This document shows, in pieces, positions 1 to 7,314 of a stretch of DNA of 12,162 bases (its first letter is position 1; every line of letters begins with the position of its first letter). The notes under the pieces are model-generated. The model was given only the letters and a program-made list of their open reading frames with translations, ran no database searches and was not told the DNA's origin. The stretch is from the NCBI GenBank assembly GCA_964617105.1, contig CAZTWC010000096.1, positions 1-12,162 of the forward strand. The letters run 5' to 3'. Position numbers and translations under genes: made by a program. The DNA comes from CAZTWC01 sp964617105 [NCBI: uncultured Myxococcia bacterium]. Lineage in GTDB: Bacteria > CAZTWC01.

Positions 1-71
1 AGATATAGAACTCAAGCCTCAGGTTCCGGTCAACCTGAGGCTTGGGTTCTATATCTAATATAGTTTTTTTA
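1..71. terminator. Long hairpin at window edge, possible terminator
   Basis: Arms at 1-25 and 32-56 are reverse complements with a single G-T type mismatch, leaving a 6-nt loop (CCGGTC). A run of seven T follows at 64-70. The core of the stem is GC-rich and the outer part is AT-rich. The T run starts seven bases after the stem, which is loose for a classical intrinsic terminator of a plus-strand gene lying left of the window. A terminator acting on both strands or a dispersed hairpin repeat is also possible. The rest of 57-328 holds no gene I can support. Confidence 0.55.
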
Positions 72-328
72 CTCCGGTCTTTTTTTCTTCTATTCCACTG
101 ATCTTTTCGCGCCGGCCGCCGTTTATTGGTGTAATCATTTTTGCCACGGTAATTTTTGTATCCTTTGTATGCCATGTCATCCATATATCTGAAATAGGCT
201 TTATTGGCAACATAAGATTGAAAGATGCTTGCAAAAAACATAAGGTAAATGTAAAATATTTTAACAAATTAAATTAAAATGTGATTTTTCTTTTAATTCC
301 ACCAATTCCACCAATTTTTGAGGTAAAC

Positions 329-1132
329 ATGGCTAAGATCAAGAACAAAACCATTTTGATAACCGGAGCGGCCAGAGGTATAGGTTTTTACTTGGCCAGG
401 GAGTTGGCTGTTAATGGAAATACTCTGGTGTTAATCGATATCAGGACCGATGATTTGGAGCGAGCCTCCAGTCAATTAAAATCTACCTCTGCTCACATTC
501 ACCATTTTCAGGTTGATGTATCTGACCGACAGCAGGTGGAGGAAATTGCGGGTCAGATAGAGAAAGAAGTGGGGGCTGTGGATATCCTGGTTAACAATGC
601 CGGAGTAGGGCATCACGGAGAATTGGCTGATACCGACTTTGAAACCTGGGAAAAATTAATAGATGTTAATTTGATGGGGAGTCTGAACCACATATACACT
701 TTTTTACCCGCCATGATCAAAAGAGGGCAGGGCCACATTGTCAATGTATCTTCCGGCCAGGCTTTTTTCAGGTTACCCACCTGGGGTGCGTATGCATCTA
801 TTAAATTGGCTTTGGGCAGCATCTCGGAGATACTTTACTACGAGTTGAAAAAGTATAATATTATGGTCACCACTGTCTATCCCTACATGGTGGATACCGG
901 CTTTTACAATAACGTGGATACTCATTCCCTGGGCGCCAAACTTTCTATAAAACTTCTGCCCCTTTATTCTCAAAAACCGCAGACAGTGGCTAAAATAATT
1001 GCCAAGGCTATTGCCAAACAGAAAAAAGTTGAAATGGTTCACTTTTTTAACTACCTGGGTTTTCTATCCCGTGCCATTCCGCCGGTGGGAAATGTGGTAA
1101 GCAGAATAATGGCGGCTATGCTTGGAAAATAG
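329..1132 (+). CDS. Short-chain dehydrogenase/reductase (SDR family)
   Basis: A classical SDR of 267 residues, expected to be an NAD(P)-dependent oxidoreductase; the substrate cannot be read from sequence. Visible motifs are the Rossmann glycine motif TGAARGIG (residues 12-19), NNAG (89-92), Asn114, and the catalytic set Ser142, Tyr155 and Lys159 (YASIK). Asp37 at the end of the second strand (LVLIDIR) suggests NAD(H) rather than NADP(H). The reading frame is open back to an ATG at 281, but I chose the ATG at 329: it is preceded by GAGG at 320-323, and the 16 extra residues (rich in Pro and Ile) are not SDR-like. The C-terminal tail (from about 235) is hydrophobic, as in SDRs that touch the membrane. 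It lies 12 bp before the prepilin peptidase remnant and may be co-transcribed with it. The family call is secure; the function is unknown. Confidence 0.93.
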   Translation: MAKIKNKTILITGAARGIGFYLARELAVNGNTLVLIDIRTDDLERASSQLKSTSAHIHHFQVDVSDRQQVEEIAGQIEKEVGAVDILVNNAGVGHHGELADTDFETWEKLIDVNLMGSLNHIYTFLPAMIKRGQGHIVNVSSGQAFFRLPTWGAYASIKLALGSISEILYYELKKYNIMVTTVYPYMVDTGFYNNVDTHSLGAKLSIKLLPLYSQKPQTVAKIIAKAIAKQKKVEMVHFFNYLGFLSRAIPPVGNVVSRIMAAMLGK

Positions 1133-1144
1133 GTTCCTTTTACG

Positions 1145-1637
1145 ATGGAACTACCTTCTTTACTAATAGACATAATAATTTTGTTGGTGGTGCTGGCGGG
1201 GATGATCTTCGACTTACGCTCCAGGAAGATTTACAATTGGCTGACCATGCCGGCTATGGTTGGTGGAATATTGCTCAATGGACTGTTATATGGTTTTTTG
1301 TTTTTTAATCTTTGCCATGTTTTATATTTGGGGAGAGGGTCTGGGACCAGGCGATGTGAAATTAATGGGCGCAGTGGGTGCTTTTTTAGGATGGCCGGGC
1401 GCTATAACCGCTCTGGCCTTAACCGCTATTTCTGGGGGATTTTTTGCTATTTTGCTCTTGGCAATAAAGGGTAAATTGCTGTCCACTATAAAGAGGGCGG
1501 TTTTGCTTTTAGTCTTTACGTTTTCACCTCAGCGGCGCCAAAAACTCTGGCAACAATCGGAAAAAATCTATTTACCTTATGGACCGGCTATTTTTTTAGG
1601 AACCATGTTGACTGTGGTGGGGAAACATTTTGGTTGA
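1145..1637 (+). pseudogene. cpaA: Prepilin peptidase CpaA/TadV (A24), frameshifted
   Basis: The two halves of one small A24 prepilin peptidase lie in different frames. The first frame (from ATG 1145) gives a transmembrane start and the first catalytic aspartate in FDLRSRKIYNWLT (Asp23), then reaches GILLNGLLYG at about residue 50. The second frame, open from about 1260 to 1637, gives YIWGEGLGPGDVKLMGAVGAFLG with the second catalytic aspartate in GDVK (codon 1353-1355), and the C-terminal membrane helices. The switch falls near two T6 runs at 1294-1306. Joined at that point, the Asp-to-GD distance is about 49 residues, roughly 10-17 shorter than I expect for the family, so a small deletion as well as a shift is likely. 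The intact enzyme would cleave and methylate Flp-type prepilins in the inner membrane. The ORF continuing in the first frame to 1474 is nonsense past the shift. A sequencing error in the T runs cannot be excluded. Confidence 0.8.
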
Positions 1638-1709
1638 CAATTTTGTCTAATCATATTAAACTGTTAAGTCCCAAAGAGTTTTCACGAAGTTATTAAGAAA
1701 CGGAAAATT

Positions 1710-3182
1710 ATGAAAAGAAATATTCACTATTTGTCAATGGTTGCCGCGATTTTGTTTTTACTGATTATTGTGGTTGAGCCGGCCGATTCCAGGCGCAGGT
1801 TTGGCGAAAATTCTTCCGGCACTATCTATTTGGTGGGAGGCCGACAAAAAGTATTAAAAATAAAAGGGATACAAAAGGTGGCTATCGGCAACCCCAGCGT
1901 GGCTGATGTAAAGCCCCTGGGAACTAACCAGGTTCTGGTCACCGGGGTTGGCGTGGGAAAAACCACCTTAATTATATGGAAAAAGAGCGGGGAACAGGAA
2001 TCCTTTTATATAAAGGTATCGGCCCGGGATCCAAAGTCGTTACAGGCGGAAATTTCGAAAATGTTAGGTGACCGGGAGGGGATCAGCATCAGGTTGGTGG
2101 GTGAAAAGGTAGTGATGGATGGGCACGCCCTTACTACCGAAGACTATTTAAGGTCCAGAGAAATCGCCAAAATTTACAATCAGGTGGTTTCTTTTGTCAA
2201 ACTCAGCTCCGATGCCAAACGGGTAGTGGCAGAGCAACTGAATAATATCCTTCATCAGGCCGGTTTGATAAATGTGGTGGCTACAGTTTATGGCACCAAA
2301 ATATTTCTTGAAGGCACGGTTAGCTCAAAAGATGAGTTGAAACGGGCAGAATTGATTACTACCGCTATGGGTGAAAAGGTGGAGAACCTCCTTAAGATTG
2401 GAGAAAAATTGCTGGTGGCCATAGAGGTCAATTTTGTTGAGGTAAAGCGCAGTTCTCTGGATAAAATAGGCGTCAAACTGCTACCCAATGTAGCTGGGGA
2501 CGGTTCTATTGGATTTACCATGGTGGAATCGTTGGTAGGAGCTGGCAGCCAGAACCAGCAAAATCTCGATATAACTGCCGGGGCCGCTGGAAAAATCGGC
2601 CTGGATATGATTTTCAATAAGGGGTATGCCCGGATCCTGTCCCGCCCGAAACTGGTCTGTGCCTCTGGCGGCAAAGCCAAGTTTCATGCCGGCGGAGAGG
2701 TGCCCATTCCCATGATTACCGGGAACTCCGCCACTGTAGAGTACAAAGAGTTTGGGGTTATTCTAAATGTCGTTCCTACGGCGGACCATATGGGCAATAT
2801 CACCGTCAAAATCGAAGTGGAAGTTTCTGATGTAGACCGCTCATTGGCGGTGACCGCATCGGTGGGGACATTTCACGGTTTTTCCATCACCAAAGGCGAA
2901 ACAATCATGACTCTAAAGCACGGAGAAACCATAATAATTTCTGGATTATTTAACAATACCGAACAAAAAGATGTTGGTAAATTTCCCGGATTAGGCCATA
3001 TCCCCATTTTAGGAGAGTTTTTCAAGTCCAGAGAGTTTGCAGCCAAGAAATCGGAATTAGCGATTTTTGTTACCCCGCGGATAGTTTCACCAAAAAGTGA
3101 ATATTTAGAAACAACCCTGGATAATATTAAGAAAAGGTATAAGAAGGCTGATGAAGAGGTACACTTCAGCATATTCGATTAG
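1710..3182 (+). CDS. cpaC: Tad/Flp pilus secretin CpaC/RcpA
   Basis: A 490-residue outer-membrane secretin that should form the channel for a Tad (Flp) pilus or a related type II-like export system. It has an N-terminal signal sequence (about 1-27), a pilus-formation N-terminal domain (about 38-105, with VLKIKGIQKVAIGNPSVADV), and two BON-like segments (about 125-160 and 185-225). The secretin domain spans about 295-460 and includes ARILSRPKL, GEVPIP (329-334), FGVILNVVP (348-356) and the closing GHIPILGEFF...LAIFVTPRIVSP. Length is normal for CpaC. The gene starts 72 bp after the broken peptidase gene with only a weak ribosome site. No cpaB/rcpC, flp, ATPase (cpaF/tadA) or tadBC gene is present here, so its partners must be elsewhere or lost. 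The family call is firm; the gene symbol is the best fit among secretin families. Confidence 0.9.
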   Translation: MKRNIHYLSMVAAILFLLIIVVEPADSRRRFGENSSGTIYLVGGRQKVLKIKGIQKVAIGNPSVADVKPLGTNQVLVTGVGVGKTTLIIWKKSGEQESFYIKVSARDPKSLQAEISKMLGDREGISIRLVGEKVVMDGHALTTEDYLRSREIAKIYNQVVSFVKLSSDAKRVVAEQLNNILHQAGLINVVATVYGTKIFLEGTVSSKDELKRAELITTAMGEKVENLLKIGEKLLVAIEVNFVEVKRSSLDKIGVKLLPNVAGDGSIGFTMVESLVGAGSQNQQNLDITAGAAGKIGLDMIFNKGYARILSRPKLVCASGGKAKFHAGGEVPIPMITGNSATVEYKEFGVILNVVPTADHMGNITVKIEVEVSDVDRSLAVTASVGTFHGFSITKGETIMTLKHGETIIISGLFNNTEQKDVGKFPGLGHIPILGEFFKSREFAAKKSELAIFVTPRIVSPKSEYLETTLDNIKKRYKKADEEVHFSIFD

Positions 3183-3262
3183 GCGGGCGACGATTGCGGC
3201 GCATCTGCGGCCGACGCCGCAGGTGATCCCTGTGGGAAAGGTGATCCCTTTAGGGACGTTGC
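3183..3262. repeat. GC-rich cluster of short repeats and hairpins
   Basis: Directly after the secretin stop, this stretch is clearly more GC-rich than its surroundings. It contains a 7-bp hairpin CTGCGGC/GCCGCAG (3205-3211 with 3216-3222), then two 18-bp imperfect tandem units at 3222-3239 and 3240-3257. Both units begin GGTGATCCCT and each carries a CCC...GGG inverted core (TCCCT-TT-AGGGA at 3245-3256 in the second). I see no coding signal. It resembles a REP-like intergenic repeat; there is no T run to make it a normal terminator. Confidence 0.55.
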
Positions 3263-3277
3263 CATTGGATGGTCTAA

Positions 3278-3592
3278 CTAACAGGTGGGTGGAAGTTGGT
3301 AAACAGTTAAATCCTGGCAACTAAGTTTTTCTATTTGCTCAGGGCATTTGTCTGGATTGTTGATAAAAAATCTGGTGCCGGTTTTTTCACCACAGGGATT
3401 CTCTTTATCTCGGTGTTTATTCAGGCAGTTGGTAATGGCATCGTCCTGGTATTGGTCTTCTATATGATTACAGGCAACCACTTTTTGGCAATATAATAAA
3501 AAAATATCTTCACAGGTATATTTGATCGGATCGCAATGACAAAATAAAAAAGCTGAAAGCGAGACACAAGTGGCCAGTAATAATTTTTTCAT
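3278..3592 (-). CDS. Small cysteine-rich exported protein
   Basis: A 104-residue protein of unknown function. It begins with a lysine pair and a hydrophobic stretch (MKKLLLATCVSLSAFLF), consistent with Sec export. Eleven cysteines are present at 9, 18, 20, 27, 35, 41, 56, 67, 83, 92 and 104; eight lie after Cys20, enough for four disulfides in the periplasm or outside the cell. Cys18 or Cys20 could be a lipidation site, but the preceding residues are not a canonical lipobox. The last residue is cysteine. No strong Shine-Dalgarno precedes the ATG. It is transcribed towards cpaC and shares the upstream region 3593-3736 with the divergent SCP2-like gene. The regular cysteine spacing over the whole length argues that it is a real gene rather than a chance frame. 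I do not recognise the family. Confidence 0.7.
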   Translation of the reverse strand: MKKLLLATCVSLSAFLFCHCDPIKYTCEDIFLLYCQKVVACNHIEDQYQDDAITNCLNKHRDKENPCGEKTGTRFFINNPDKCPEQIEKLSCQDLTVYQLPPTC

Positions 3593-3736
3593 GATTTATT
3601 ATCTTATCTGAAATAATAATGAAATAACTATGCAACAGTATAGCAAATATTTCTGGAAATCAACCACTTTTAGGTGTAGTATACTTTTCTAAATCAATTT
3701 ATTGATTAAATAAAAAGAGAATACCATGGGGTAACA

Positions 3737-4210
3737 ATGAACTCTAAAAGCGCTGAAATATTGCAGGATTTTTTTACTAATAACCAGGTGGCCATAGAAG
3801 CCACCAGGCCTATAAAAAAGGGAACTCAGATCGAGTTAGTTCTATTGGATGATCCACAAGGAGCCTATCATTTTATCAAGGAAGGTACAATGGCTCTGGT
3901 GAAAGAGGGGAAGGCCAACAAGCCGGATTTTACCATGACCTTTCCGCCCCGGGCGATAGAAAATATTACTGCACTGCAGACTGATAATATTGCTGAATTT
4001 GGAATAACTTTTTTTAAACACATGTTGGAAGAAGATCCAGACCTGCAAGTTAAAGTGAAAATTCAAACCGGGATTATTGGTCTAACTACACATGGCTATT
4101 TGAAGGTGCTGGCCTTAGGGGGAGTGAAAGTTATGACCTGGTTGGCCAGAAAAGGGGTTAGCGGTCTGGGTGGAATAAAAAAAGCCATCAATTATCTGCG
4201 AGGAAATTAA
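3737..4210 (+). CDS. SCP2-like sterol/lipid-binding domain protein
   Basis: A 157-residue protein without signal peptide, so probably cytosolic. The central part (about 30-130) reads like an SCP2 sterol-carrier fold: QIELVLLDDPQGAYHFIKEG, then PDFTMTFPPRAIENI, then a helix-rich part and the closing VKVKIQTGIIGLTTHGYLKVLALGG. SCP2 domains bind lipids or acyl chains in a hydrophobic tunnel; which ligand applies here is not known. The C-terminal tail (131-157) is amphipathic and glycine/lysine-rich. The ATG is preceded by GGGG at 3727-3730. An AT-rich stretch upstream includes TATACT at 3680-3685, but no convincing -35 box pairs with it. The stop is two bases before the TatD start, so the two are almost certainly co-transcribed. 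The family assignment comes from pattern recognition and would need a profile search. Confidence 0.65.
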   Translation: MNSKSAEILQDFFTNNQVAIEATRPIKKGTQIELVLLDDPQGAYHFIKEGTMALVKEGKANKPDFTMTFPPRAIENITALQTDNIAEFGITFFKHMLEEDPDLQVKVKIQTGIIGLTTHGYLKVLALGGVKVMTWLARKGVSGLGGIKKAINYLRGN

Positions 4211-4212
4211 AA

Positions 4213-5004
4213 GTGGAACTGATTGACAGCCACGCCCATTTGACTTGCCGGGAACTATCAGACCTGCATACAGAGGTGCTTCAGCGGGCCCATGAGGCTG
4301 GAATAAAAACTATCATTAATATAGGTTCCGGCGAAGAGATGGCTGGTAATTTTAAAGTTCTTAAAATGTCAGAAGAAAAGATAGGTGGATGCCGGGTTTA
4401 TCCAACCTGCGGTGTCCATCCCCACGATGCGAAAATTCTGGACCGGGAAAATCAAATTGCTCTGGAGGAATTATTTAGGAAAAATAAAAATATTGTGGCT
4501 GTAGGGGAGGCGGGTTTGGATTTCCACTACAATTTTTCTGACCCGGAAAAACAAAAACAGGCTTTTATTTTCCAGGTAGAATTGGCAATAGAGTACTCTC
4601 TTCCTCTAATTGTTCACTCCCGTGAAGCCTGGTCAGAGACTATGGATATTTTAAGGCGCTTTCGGAATAAACTTGGTGCCATTATAGTTCACTGCTTTGG
4701 CGGAAATGATCATAAAGCCGAAGATTTGTTGGAGATGGATGCCTATATTGGAATTAATGGTATAATAACTTTTAAAACTGCGGAGCGTTTACGGCAAATA
4801 GTATCTGATTATCCTTTATCAAGAGTAATACTGGAGACAGACTGCCCCTACCTGGCGCCAGTACCGTTTCGCGGAAAAACCAATGAACCCTCATACCTGG
4901 TCCATACAGCCAGGAAAGTGGCGGAAATTACCGGCAACAGCCTTGAGACTATTGCCAAAATAACTAGTGATAATGTATATAGAGTATTTGCCTTGGCGGG
5001 CTAA
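4213..5004 (+). CDS. tatD: TatD-family metal-dependent DNase
   Basis: A 263-residue TIM-barrel hydrolase of the TatD family, which are metal-dependent 3'-5' exonucleases/DNases acting in the cytoplasm. All expected ligands are visible: His7 and His9 (DSHAHL), Glu99 (GEAGLDFHY), His135 (VHSREA), His160 (HCFGG) and Asp210 (ETDCPYLAP). The GVHPHDA signature (67-73) and PFRGKTNEP (218-226) are typical of the family, and the length is normal. The start is GTG at 4213, with GAGGA at 4200-4204 inside the end of the preceding gene, indicating translational coupling to the SCP2-like gene. TatD and its paralogues YcfH/YjjV are hard to tell apart by sequence alone, so the symbol is used in the family sense. 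Confidence 0.93.
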   Translation: MELIDSHAHLTCRELSDLHTEVLQRAHEAGIKTIINIGSGEEMAGNFKVLKMSEEKIGGCRVYPTCGVHPHDAKILDRENQIALEELFRKNKNIVAVGEAGLDFHYNFSDPEKQKQAFIFQVELAIEYSLPLIVHSREAWSETMDILRRFRNKLGAIIVHCFGGNDHKAEDLLEMDAYIGINGIITFKTAERLRQIVSDYPLSRVILETDCPYLAPVPFRGKTNEPSYLVHTARKVAEITGNSLETIAKITSDNVYRVFALAG

Positions 5005-5043
5005 GGACCCTAAGAACTGGATAATAAAAAAATGGAGGTATGG

Positions 5044-5577
5044 ATGAGTATCAAACAAACAATTAAGACGGCCGCACCCAAAACCAGGCTAAATATAACC
5101 AGGTACTTGCTGCTTTTGGTTATTACCTTAGCATGCGTGTTAACCGTATCAGGCTGTATGAAAAAATATTTACCTGGAACTACAATCGTTGATAACAAGG
5201 AAACCAGGATAATATTTGAACTGGTACACCATTATCAGCACGCGGTTAAAACTAAAGATTTACCCCAACTTATGGCTTTTATTTCCAAGGATTTTTATGA
5301 AGATAATGGCACAACCATTGGTGATGATGACTATACTTACCAAACTTTGGAGAAGAAATGGGCGGATATTTTTAAAAAAACGCATGCCATCAAACTGAAT
5401 ATCGATATTAAAGACATTAAAATCGAATCGGAGAACAAAGCGGCGGTAGAATACTTTTACAACCTGAAATTTCAATTGGAGTTAGAAACTGGTTTCTATT
5501 GGAAATCCAGAGAGGACGTGGATCGTATAGTATTGAAAAAAGAGCAGGATAAATGGAAGATAGTTTCCGGGCTATAA
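5044..5577 (+). CDS. Lipoprotein with NTF2-like domain
   Basis: A 177-residue lipoprotein. After a long basic N-terminus there is a hydrophobic segment (about 21-34) ending in the lipobox VSGC with Cys38 as the lipidation site, so the mature protein is membrane-anchored in the periplasm. Residues about 55-177 look NTF2-like: an early helix (ETRIIFELVHHYQHAVKTKDLPQLMAFISKDFY), then alternating strands, ending WKIVSGL. Such domains are often small ligand-binding or protein-interaction folds with no enzyme activity; no active site can be named. An ATG at 5032 is in frame, but the GGAGG at 5034-5038 lies within it and is correctly placed for the ATG at 5044, which I chose. It follows tatD by 39 bp and precedes another exported protein by 16 bp. 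Confidence 0.8.
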   Translation: MSIKQTIKTAAPKTRLNITRYLLLLVITLACVLTVSGCMKKYLPGTTIVDNKETRIIFELVHHYQHAVKTKDLPQLMAFISKDFYEDNGTTIGDDDYTYQTLEKKWADIFKKTHAIKLNIDIKDIKIESENKAAVEYFYNLKFQLELETGFYWKSREDVDRIVLKKEQDKWKIVSGL

Positions 5578-5593
5578 AGGGGACTATGCTGAG

Positions 5594-6220
5594 ATGAAAT
5601 TATTTTCCGGATGGGGGCGAATATTCTTGCTGCCCCTATTCTTGCTACCCCTATTTTGGACCTGTGCTGCCGGCCAAAAGGATGGTACCTCTTTCCCTCT
5701 AAATTTTCCCAATAACCTTCGTGTTAAGATGGATAAAAGCAAAGGACGTATCCATCTATTAGATTACGGTATCTCCTTTTTATATCCTGACCAAGCCTGG
5801 AAGCTAACAGAAGAGGGGGAGAGCGGAGTGATTTTACACCTGGTTCAAAAGGAGAGACACGCTGACCTGGTGTTAAAGTATATATCGGGTCCATCTTCTG
5901 ATTTGGCGGATACGGTTCAACGGGTAAAGGAACTCTTTAGCAACCGACCCCAACTGGACAATGTTTATATTCCCATCGACAAAGAGATTTTATTAGCCAA
6001 CCGGGTTTTAGCCCGCTTGATAGTGGTGGAGTACAATGCTCCGGTTAAATTCATTGAAAATAAAAGGATATCAGAATTAAAATTGAAAAACCGAGCAGTT
6101 TTTTTAATCTTTTTATATCGATTGGGAAAGTATATTTTTACTTTGAACTCCTATAGCAATACTTTTGATAAAAGTAAAAGAGATTTTGACCAGATAATAG
6201 ACTCTTTGAGGTTTGAATAA
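5594..6220 (+). CDS. Secreted protein of unknown function
   Basis: A 208-residue protein with a clear signal peptide (about 1-27; MKLFSGWGRIFLLPLFLLPLF then TCAAG), probably cleaved by signal peptidase I near Ala26; Cys24 is not in a good lipobox. The mature part begins with a lysine-rich loop, then GISFLYPDQAWKLTEEGESGVILHLVQKE, and ends FDQIIDSLRFE. A buried YP-x-x-W segment near the start and an FxxIIxSLRF end are typical of PsbP/DcrB-like (DUF1795-type) periplasmic folds, so that is my best guess, weakly held. A 15-bp tandem duplication (5624-5638 and 5639-5653, one substitution) encodes FLLPL twice in the signal peptide. It belongs to the plus-strand group starting at 3737. Confidence 0.75.
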   Translation: MKLFSGWGRIFLLPLFLLPLFWTCAAGQKDGTSFPLNFPNNLRVKMDKSKGRIHLLDYGISFLYPDQAWKLTEEGESGVILHLVQKERHADLVLKYISGPSSDLADTVQRVKELFSNRPQLDNVYIPIDKEILLANRVLARLIVVEYNAPVKFIENKRISELKLKNRAVFLIFLYRLGKYIFTLNSYSNTFDKSKRDFDQIIDSLRFE

Positions 6221-6278
6221 ATTTCGTCTAAAGCGATTGTAAATTACTCGGCAATGAATTACCGGGAATTCTTTTCTT

Positions 6279-6878
6279 ATGAAACAATATTTTTTATTGG
6301 TGGCTGCGGGAATAATTTTTATCCAGTTTTTTCTTTTAGCAGGATGCAAAGGGGAGTTGGTGCCTAAAAAGTCTGGAGTCAACAATATAGGTGAATCAAA
6401 AAAAAATCGGGGCGTAGTTTTGTCGCCTGAGTCTAATCTTCAACAGGCAGGATTAGAAATAACCACTCAAAGTGGTCGTTTGATTAATTTTCAGGTGGAA
6501 GTGGCTTACCAAGATAAAGATCGCCGCCAGGGTTTGATGTTTAGGAAAAATTTGGGGCCGGACCAGGGTATGTTGTTTATTTTTCCCTTTGCTCACCATC
6601 TATCATTTTGGATGAAAAATACCCATTTACCCCTGGATATTATTTTTATTGATCAACAGTGCCGAATCGTTAATGTTGAGGCTAATAACCAACCCTATTC
6701 AAAGGAACCGATACTAAGCCAGAAAGACGCAATAATGGTGCTGGAGATCAATGGAGGACAGTCGGCAGAGTATGGCCTGGCGCCTGGTGACATGGTTAAA
6801 ATAACGCGGTTCAAAGGAGAAAGGGAGTCTGAATCGCAAAAAAAGTGGGAAAAACTTATGCCGGAACAGTGTGGGTAG
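6279..6878 (+). CDS. DUF192 (COG1430) lipoprotein
   Basis: A 199-residue envelope protein. The N-terminal hydrophobic segment ends in the lipobox LAGC (Cys23), then a polar linker (24-55) leads to a DUF192 domain at about 58-178. Family hallmarks are visible: RRQGLMFRKNLGPDQGMLFIFP (82-103), SFWMKNTHLPLDIIFID (109-125), a middle strand with IVNVEANNQP, then AIMVLEINGG (151-160) and GLAPGDMVKI (166-175). DUF192 proteins are widespread small beta-barrel proteins whose biochemical role is unsettled. A charged tail of about 25 residues extends past the domain. The start has only a distant GGGA (6264-6267). The gene ends 17 bp from the convergent PilZ gene, and no stem-loop terminator is visible between them. 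Confidence 0.88.
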   Translation: MKQYFLLVAAGIIFIQFFLLAGCKGELVPKKSGVNNIGESKKNRGVVLSPESNLQQAGLEITTQSGRLINFQVEVAYQDKDRRQGLMFRKNLGPDQGMLFIFPFAHHLSFWMKNTHLPLDIIFIDQQCRIVNVEANNQPYSKEPILSQKDAIMVLEINGGQSAEYGLAPGDMVKITRFKGERESESQKKWEKLMPEQCG

Positions 6879-6895
6879 AATTTATTTTTTTATGA

Positions 6896-7285
6896 TTAGG
6901 ACTGGGGAAAGAGTTTTTCAAACATTATGTCACCCAAATTCTGTACCATCAAATTTTCGATGTCCTTTTCAAATTGCAAAGTGCTGGAGTCATCGTCAAA
7001 CTTGAATCTTACTCCGATCAGTTGATCAGGAGGCTGGCCGAGTATGCGGGAAACAATTCCTTTTAGTTGGTATTGGTTCTCGTTGGGAAAGGAGATAGTG
7101 ATATCCAATTCCTGGTTTTCCTGCAAATTATGGTTGAGAATAAAAAGTGCTCCTGATTTGCTGATATTTTTTATTTTTGCCCTAAAAGAGCACTCCGGGT
7201 TATGACAAATTATTTCACTTTGTAAGGGTGCCCGGGCAGCCCGGCGGGCTCTGGGAACTTGTTCGGTTTTCTTCTTACCTTTCAT
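6896..7285 (-). CDS. PilZ-domain c-di-GMP-binding protein
   Basis: A 129-residue single-domain PilZ protein, a cytoplasmic receptor for cyclic di-GMP. The RxxxR motif is present as R14-RAA-R18 in a basic N-terminus, and the second motif N/DxSxxG as N40-I-S42-K-S-G45, followed by GALFI. Both parts needed for ligand binding are therefore intact. The C-terminal region (about 100-129) is an acidic helix that could be an interaction surface. No Shine-Dalgarno is visible before the ATG. It diverges from the large membrane metallopeptidase gene with only 29 bp between starts, and converges on the DUF192 gene. A link to the Tad pilus genes or the metallopeptidase is possible but is inference only. 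Confidence 0.85.
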   Translation of the reverse strand: MKGKKKTEQVPRARRAARAPLQSEIICHNPECSFRAKIKNISKSGALFILNHNLQENQELDITISFPNENQYQLKGIVSRILGQPPDQLIGVRFKFDDDSSTLQFEKDIENLMVQNLGDIMFEKLFPQS

Positions 7286-7314
7286 GTTATATTAATTAAC
7301 ACGACCTTAACGTT

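Noticed and set aside
55-267. Minus-strand 70-codon open frame rich in lysine
   Set aside because: No ribosome site, no recognisable domain, and low-complexity composition; it may be a chance frame or a decayed gene.
1290-1310. Programmed frameshift at the T6 runs of cpaA
   Set aside because: The region also appears to lack about 10-17 residues compared with the family, and no stimulatory structure is evident; mutation or sequencing error is simpler.
2288-2687. Minus-strand frames opposite the secretin gene
   Set aside because: Shadow frames of a strongly supported coding sequence, with no domain of their own.
3105-3320. Minus-strand frame over the GC-rich repeats
   Set aside because: It overlaps the end of the secretin gene and the start of the frame is inside the opposite small gene; its sequence is a translation of repeats.
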